A DNA stretch of 64,000 bases from Eretmocerus hayati. Lineage: Eukaryota > Arthropoda > Insecta > Hymenoptera > Aphelinidae. Location: positions 28,904,405 to 28,968,404 of the forward strand of contig CM056743.1 of assembly GCA_029851415.1 (NCBI GenBank), given 5' to 3'. Made by a program: the position numbers and the translations under genes. The notes below the pieces were generated by a model. It worked only from the letters and a program-made list of their open reading frames with translations, made no database searches and was not told where the DNA came from. Positions 58,996-64,000 of this stretch are shown here, one piece after another. The stretch's first letter is position 1; every line of letters begins with the position of its first letter.

Positions 58996-60792
58996 ATGGT
59001 CTCGCTCGAATAGCTCAGTAAACATTTTCAAGAACAACCTGCTTAGTACAGTGTCAAGCGTTAGGAAACATTTTTACCATGTGTCATCTTATTGTGTGAA
59101 AGTGATATCAAATTTCAATTTCGACCAATGCAGGAATTGGTGCATCTATTCATTGATCACCACAGTGTCAACTAGAAAGAATTTTTTGTTTTGGAATTGA
59201 ACAGTATTTTGTCATTCAAACAACATGAATTTGCACGAATCTGAAATGTCCAGATCATGAATCTAGCCAGCAACTCAGAGTTCAATCTACAGGAAGCAGA
59301 ATCTTACAACTCTCCTAACAAACTATTAGAATTTTGTCACATCCACATTGATACAGTGCACAAACTTTACATGACAATTCTAGTATACAACCCAAGAAAC
59401 TATTCTTCTCATAGGGCAAGGACCATTGAACTTCATTTAAATCAGCGCAAACAAATTATTGAAAGTACTTCACCAGTATTACTCGTGCTCTAGGAGATAC
59501 CGACTGGATGTACATGCACATATAAATCTTAGCAACTTCCTTCCACAGACTTAATAATTACCAGTAAATACATGGAGTAGTTGAAGCATATTTGTTTTAA
59601 AAAGAGTTTGGACTAAAATATATCTTGTATAGAGTTTGAAAGTTTCCAAATTATTGACTGTCGCACAACATACCTGATTGCTTGTGAGTTGAGTCCACAG
59701 CTAGCATTTGATACTGAATGTCTGATATGGTTGAAAAATTACTCAAGAATAGGCAACTCAAGTTTGTCTTGGCCTCATGCAACTTCAATCACATTCTTGA
59801 CAGGAACGAGTGTCTGTTCAAGATTTCTTAATCGACCTGGAAAATTCAGGTGATGACTTAGGATCTATTACGTTGAGCAACCTTTAATTGGGTGATTCAG
59901 AGAATGAGTTCGCTTGAAAAGCCCCTTTAGAATTACAATTTGGCAGGGCACTACATGTAGAAGTTGCCATGGTTCATAGGGCATAAAAGAATTTCCAGCT
60001 CGTTAGAAGATGTAACAACATTTAGTTTGGGACGAACATCAAAGTTACTCAAATGAATTCAAGTGACTGACATGTACATCGGAGGGACTCATTTTAATTG
60101 TTATCATCACAACTCCAAGTACACGAAAAGGTGCACAGGACAGTAAGAAGGTAAATGTGAAAAGTTTCTCCAAAAAAAATCATATCACATTCCACCTCAA
60201 TAGCTAAACAGCCCTCTATGAACTAATGTGCACTAAGCAAAAGAAAAAAAGATAATATTCCATCTCAAGTTAAGAAAATTATTCTCATAGCGTTAGATAT
60301 TTTCGAATGAAGCAAATTCATTTATGCATGAGCATGATATATATCTTACCTGCAGATGCAGCAGCAGCACCGCAACTGTGCGTTCAGGAGGTTAGAAAGC
60401 CACTCCGAAACTCCCGTTTTTTTTCGTGGGATTGAATGAATGCTCTATTTTGGTTACGCTCTGCGCGATGATGCACATCCCATGCATTCTATCACCACGA
60501 TGATTCGTCTCAGAAAGCGATATTTTAGTTATAATAACGATGATAATTTGGATGAAAGATGCAAGCGTCAGAACGTGCTCGAGCCTGTAATACCGCGCAG
60601 CAGCAACTATATACTCGGCGTTTCGTAATAACTGCCGGCGGGCGATTAGTGCTGACGACTGCGCAGTGTCGAGTAGAGACAGACGAGCGTTTGGTAAAAT
60701 CTACTGGGTTTTGAGTTCGGAGAGCCGTGCTGCGCCCACGTAAATCGAGCCGCGCGAGCCGTCGTACTTTCTACCGAATTTCGCTCTCAGTG

Positions 60793-63670
60793 TATGCACC
60801 GGGTGGATACTAAATACCCACTCATACAGTTTCATCGACGGTGAAAGCCACTGTTTCTTTACATCTACTAGCTGCACATGCGAATCATAGATGTCATCAT
60901 ATTTGCGTATGAATCTCGTCCTGGCAACTTTCCAGGACCGAAACTACTCAATCTTAGACTACCCAAAGCCAAAAGCTTCTTGGAAGAGAGTTTGTGAGTC
61001 GAGCGAGGCAATACAGATTTATGTAAGAGAGTATTTAGCACTTGGGGCAGTTTGCTTTATCGCTTCGACCCATCCAGGGCCATCCTACTTGCTCCTTTAG
61101 GCAGCTTTACACCATGTCTCTGGCTTAGCCGTGTCCTTTTTTTCATTTTATTGGAGTTTGTGTAATCTGATTGTTGGAGCAAGGCTGATGAAATAGGTTT
61201 TGAAGATATGTAGGATGTAAAGTCAAATCTTCCCCCAGAATTTACTAAGTAATAACTTTACAGAATCCTGATGCAGCATTCAGAATCTTTAAGATGATTT
61301 CTTGGTACCAGAGTATGGTATAGTATATACCGAACATGCCTTCTAAGGCCATGTCGGAGTCGCGTGACGAAAACGCGGATCAACTTTACGCGATAGTTTT
61401 TTTTTATAAATTGAGACGGGGTTGCTCGCAAATGACTCGGAATTGCTCGAGGAATGAACCTCTGGTAAGATCTGTGAGGATAAACATCTCTCGCTCTTGA
61501 GAAAGAGCTTAATGAATTCTTATTGTGTGAAATGAATTCTGATTCTCAGAAAACGCAACCTGGCGCCTTAGATGAATTTTCAGGGAGATAGAAAAGTTTG
61601 TACTGACAAATCGTACCAGAGGTTCATTCCTGGAGCAATTACGAGTCATTTGCAACCACCTCCGTCTTAATTGATGAAAAAAATATTCCGTAAAATTGAT
61701 CCGGATTCTGCGCGAGACTCCGACATGGCCCACAGAACCAAGCTATCTTGAATTTCCCAAAAAATAGGTTTCTCGGGATTTTGTGAGGGTGCGTATTCAA
61801 CGTAACCCCACTGTGTATCATAGATCTGTGGTCCAACGAACAGAAAAATCCACGTGTTTCAGGAAAGTTTCGTAGAATCGCGGTATTTCCGCGTCACGAT
61901 ATTCGAATAAAATATTCCTGAGCTCTCTTCACAGCCTTTTTCACACACTTCTAAATGAGTTTGAAACTATCACACAAGTCCTCAAGAGGTGAGAGGAAAG
62001 TCCAAAGGGAAGTCAGAGAAGACAACTCTAGACAGGATGGGTACATTACTACGATTCAAGACTGATGCTCATATTTTGGGCATGAAATCGGAACAAATCC
62101 AAATCCTGCTACTTTGAAAAATGAATTTCAAGCTCTTCAGGAAATAAATCGAATGCGTTAGGCTATGTCAAGATTTATCCAATCAAACATTATTGTCACC
62201 ATTCTATGACTGAAAACAATTTCTTCGGCTCGCCATTACGAAAGGTACCAATACTCACATTTATGATCCTGGAAAATACAGCAATCATCTGGAGAGGATC
62301 AGAATTGTTTATTCCTCAACAATCTCGATTACCAAAAACAGAATTCAAATTCTATCCCGATCAACTAACCGAGCGTCAGCTGTGTAAGCTCGACCAACTC
62401 AAAACTTCTTCCCATATCACCAAACTCTCGTCAATTAGCCACTAAGATAATAACCCAGCTCACAAGCGCGCCTGAAACCAAGATGAACTTCTGTCCATAA
62501 TATACTCGAGGCTCGATTTCTTCCCATCTGGTAATGATCGAGCTTATTAGGGAATCTAACCCACTACATCTACATCACTATCCTCACGAATAGTACATAA
62601 CCTTACCAAAAGACGTCTAAAGACGAGCACATAAAGGAGATTCAGCCAAGTTGGTTCCTGTTCCTGGCTGCTGATACTATATCTACATCGAGAGCAATCT
62701 TAGACGCCTAAGCCCAGAGCCCACATAAATTATGTATCGTAAGATGCTGTAGATCCCGCGAGCACCTGCAGCCACAAGCTTCCAAAGCTTCTCAGCTTCT
62801 CTGTTCTCAAGATCCCTCTAAGGTATAGTTTTCCTACACAATGTAGAATCACCCTAAAATCAACCATTCAGACGTGCAAGTCAATCCGAAGCCACAAACC
62901 GCATGTGAGATCTATCATTGGTATTATATAGATGGAGGTGACGATCTGTGGTGAGAATCACTCGACGATTGATCAGATCTGGCTCTGTAACTTGGATTTG
63001 AATCTTCTTGCTCTCTGTGTTTCAATGTCTTGCAGGAACGAGGTATGAGGCAATGGGAGAGACGCTATTGAGCTTCTATTGTACAAAGATATTCACGAGT
63101 GATACTATGTTGAGATTGAGTTAGGTGGTAACATATTGAAGACAACCGAGATGAAACCTGAATCATCGAGATGGATGTTGAGGGTGACTATTTCAATCCG
63201 GTATCCTAGATCGCAGAAAATATCTATCAAAATTATGATATCATTAACTGTCGCTACCATAAACGTTGGGATTCTCAACTTTGATAGAAAAAGTATAACA
63301 CTTTTATGAAGAATTACAACAATGATGTTTTATAACTCGAAATAGACGCATCACTAGTAGACCGGGAGCTAGCTGACATTTTTTGGTAGTTATTCCTACC
63401 AGGACAGGTCATTAGCTAATAAGTCATTTGTGGTGCGGAGAGGACGACTATGCAGTGACAGACGGGTGAGCCGTTCCGTTTTTGTGCGATTAATAAACAA
63501 ACATGTCGGATAATTCGATATTTCAGAATCATTTTCTACAGAGTAATCCAACAATATTTCGTCGATTCAGTTGAAAAAAAGTCATCGCTGACTAGTTGGC
63601 ATACTCATTTGACGATTCCTAGTGCCTGCCATACTCGATCGAAAATGTCAAAATTTTCAAATATTTAGAA
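60793..63670. other. Intergenic
   Basis: No gene seen. One foldback element lies at 61347-61730. Frames at 60891-61100 and 62206-62445 are unsupported. Confidence 0.4.
61347..61730. repeat. Foldback element, about 0.38 kb
   Basis: GGCCATGTCGGAGTCGCG on the left pairs with the complement of CGCGAGACTCCGACATGGCC on the right. GCAAATGACTCG and GAATGAACCTCTGGTA blocks also pair. Short minus-strand frames here are by-products of the repeat. Confidence 0.75.
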
Positions 63671-64000
63671 TCTATTTCTACAGTATGGCACTTTGATATT
63701 CGGATAGATTATCGGAAAAAAATCCATCGAAAAAGCATCGCCATACTGATAGAGCGATTCTGAATCAATCAAAATCGCGATCAAAGTTGCGTAAAATGCA
63801 TCAAATTCTACTGCTCCGCTGCGCCATCTCTTGATCAACACTTGAGTCGCTTGGCCACGTGGAATTCCATGCATTTTACGCAACTTCGATCGCAGTTTTG
63901 CATGATTCGGAATCGCCCTATCAGTATGGCGATGCTTTTTCGATGGATTTTTTTCCGATAATCTATCCGAATATCAAAGAGCCATACTGTAGAAATAGAT
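63671..64000. repeat. Foldback element reaching the window end
   Basis: ATCTATTTCTACAGTATGGC on the left pairs with the last 20 bases of the window, and pairing continues inward past GATTATCGG, CCATCGAAAAAGCATCGCCA and GCGTAAAATGCAT. The centre is near 63835. The true right end may lie beyond the window. Confidence 0.8.

Larger units (their letters stand above)
51920..60792 (-). mobile_element. CACTG-ended DNA transposon with two-gene cassette
   Basis: The left end CACTGAGAGCGGAATTCAGT matches the right end complement CACTGAGAGCGAAATTCGGT. The subterminal CGGTAGAAAGTACG occurs near both ends. CACTG/CACTA termini with subterminal repeats are typical of EnSpm/CACTA and related CMC elements, and the transposase-like gene inside fits that assignment. 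The 2-4 bases outside the ends (ACGT on the left, TATG on the right) do not match, so the target duplication is lost or the ends belong to different copies. Total length is 8.9 kb. Confidence 0.65.

Noticed and set aside
1..64000. tRNA, rRNA genes or CRISPR array
   Set aside because: No T-loop GGTTCGAATCC-type signature with a matching acceptor stem and no regularly spaced short direct repeats were seen. A covariance-model scan was not possible here.

Overview
The window looks like nuclear DNA of an insect, most likely a parasitoid wasp (probably Chalcidoidea). It is AT-rich, its genes have short spliceosomal introns with GT-AG borders, it is crowded with inverted-repeat transposons, and it carries two long ankyrin-repeat genes ending in a PRANC-like tail, a combination known from Nasonia-type wasps and their bacterial symbionts. 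The species call is inference. All gene models were built by eye from open frames, splice sites and intron phase.

Layout. 1-4.8 kb: no gene; microsatellites and small hairpins. 4.8-14.8 kb: two tandem, same-strand (minus), intronless ankyrin-PRANC genes, with diverged transposon debris between them. 14,780-35,811: one 21-kb insertion bounded by about 94-bp terminal inverted repeats and a 5-bp target duplication (ATAGG). It sits eight codons into the second ankyrin gene, whose original 5' end is stranded at 35.8 kb. The insertion carries an apparently intact 13-exon minus-strand gene for a 924-residue FLYWCH-like/MULE transposase (15,956-34,748). A plus-strand three-exon gene (26,212-27,298) lies inside its largest intron. 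Many small foldback repeats sit in the other introns. 36-42.7 kb: foldback elements, one of them hAT-like with an 8-bp duplication, and a reverse-transcriptase remnant. 42.7-45.7 kb: a four-exon minus-strand gene for a small predicted secreted protein. 47.9-51.8 kb: an internally deleted pogo-type element and a Tc1-like element with other repeats inside it. 51.9-60.8 kb: a CACTG-ended element with a two-gene transposase cassette on the minus strand. 60.8-64 kb: two more foldbacks and no gene seen.

The central story is the 21-kb element. It carries a long, intron-rich, intact MULE-class gene with all three candidate catalytic acids, yet makes a 5-bp duplication that is unusual for that class. 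Its left terminal repeat now supplies an in-frame ATG to the ankyrin gene it split. It may be an undescribed large MULE-related element, or a transposase-derived host gene caught between terminal repeats.
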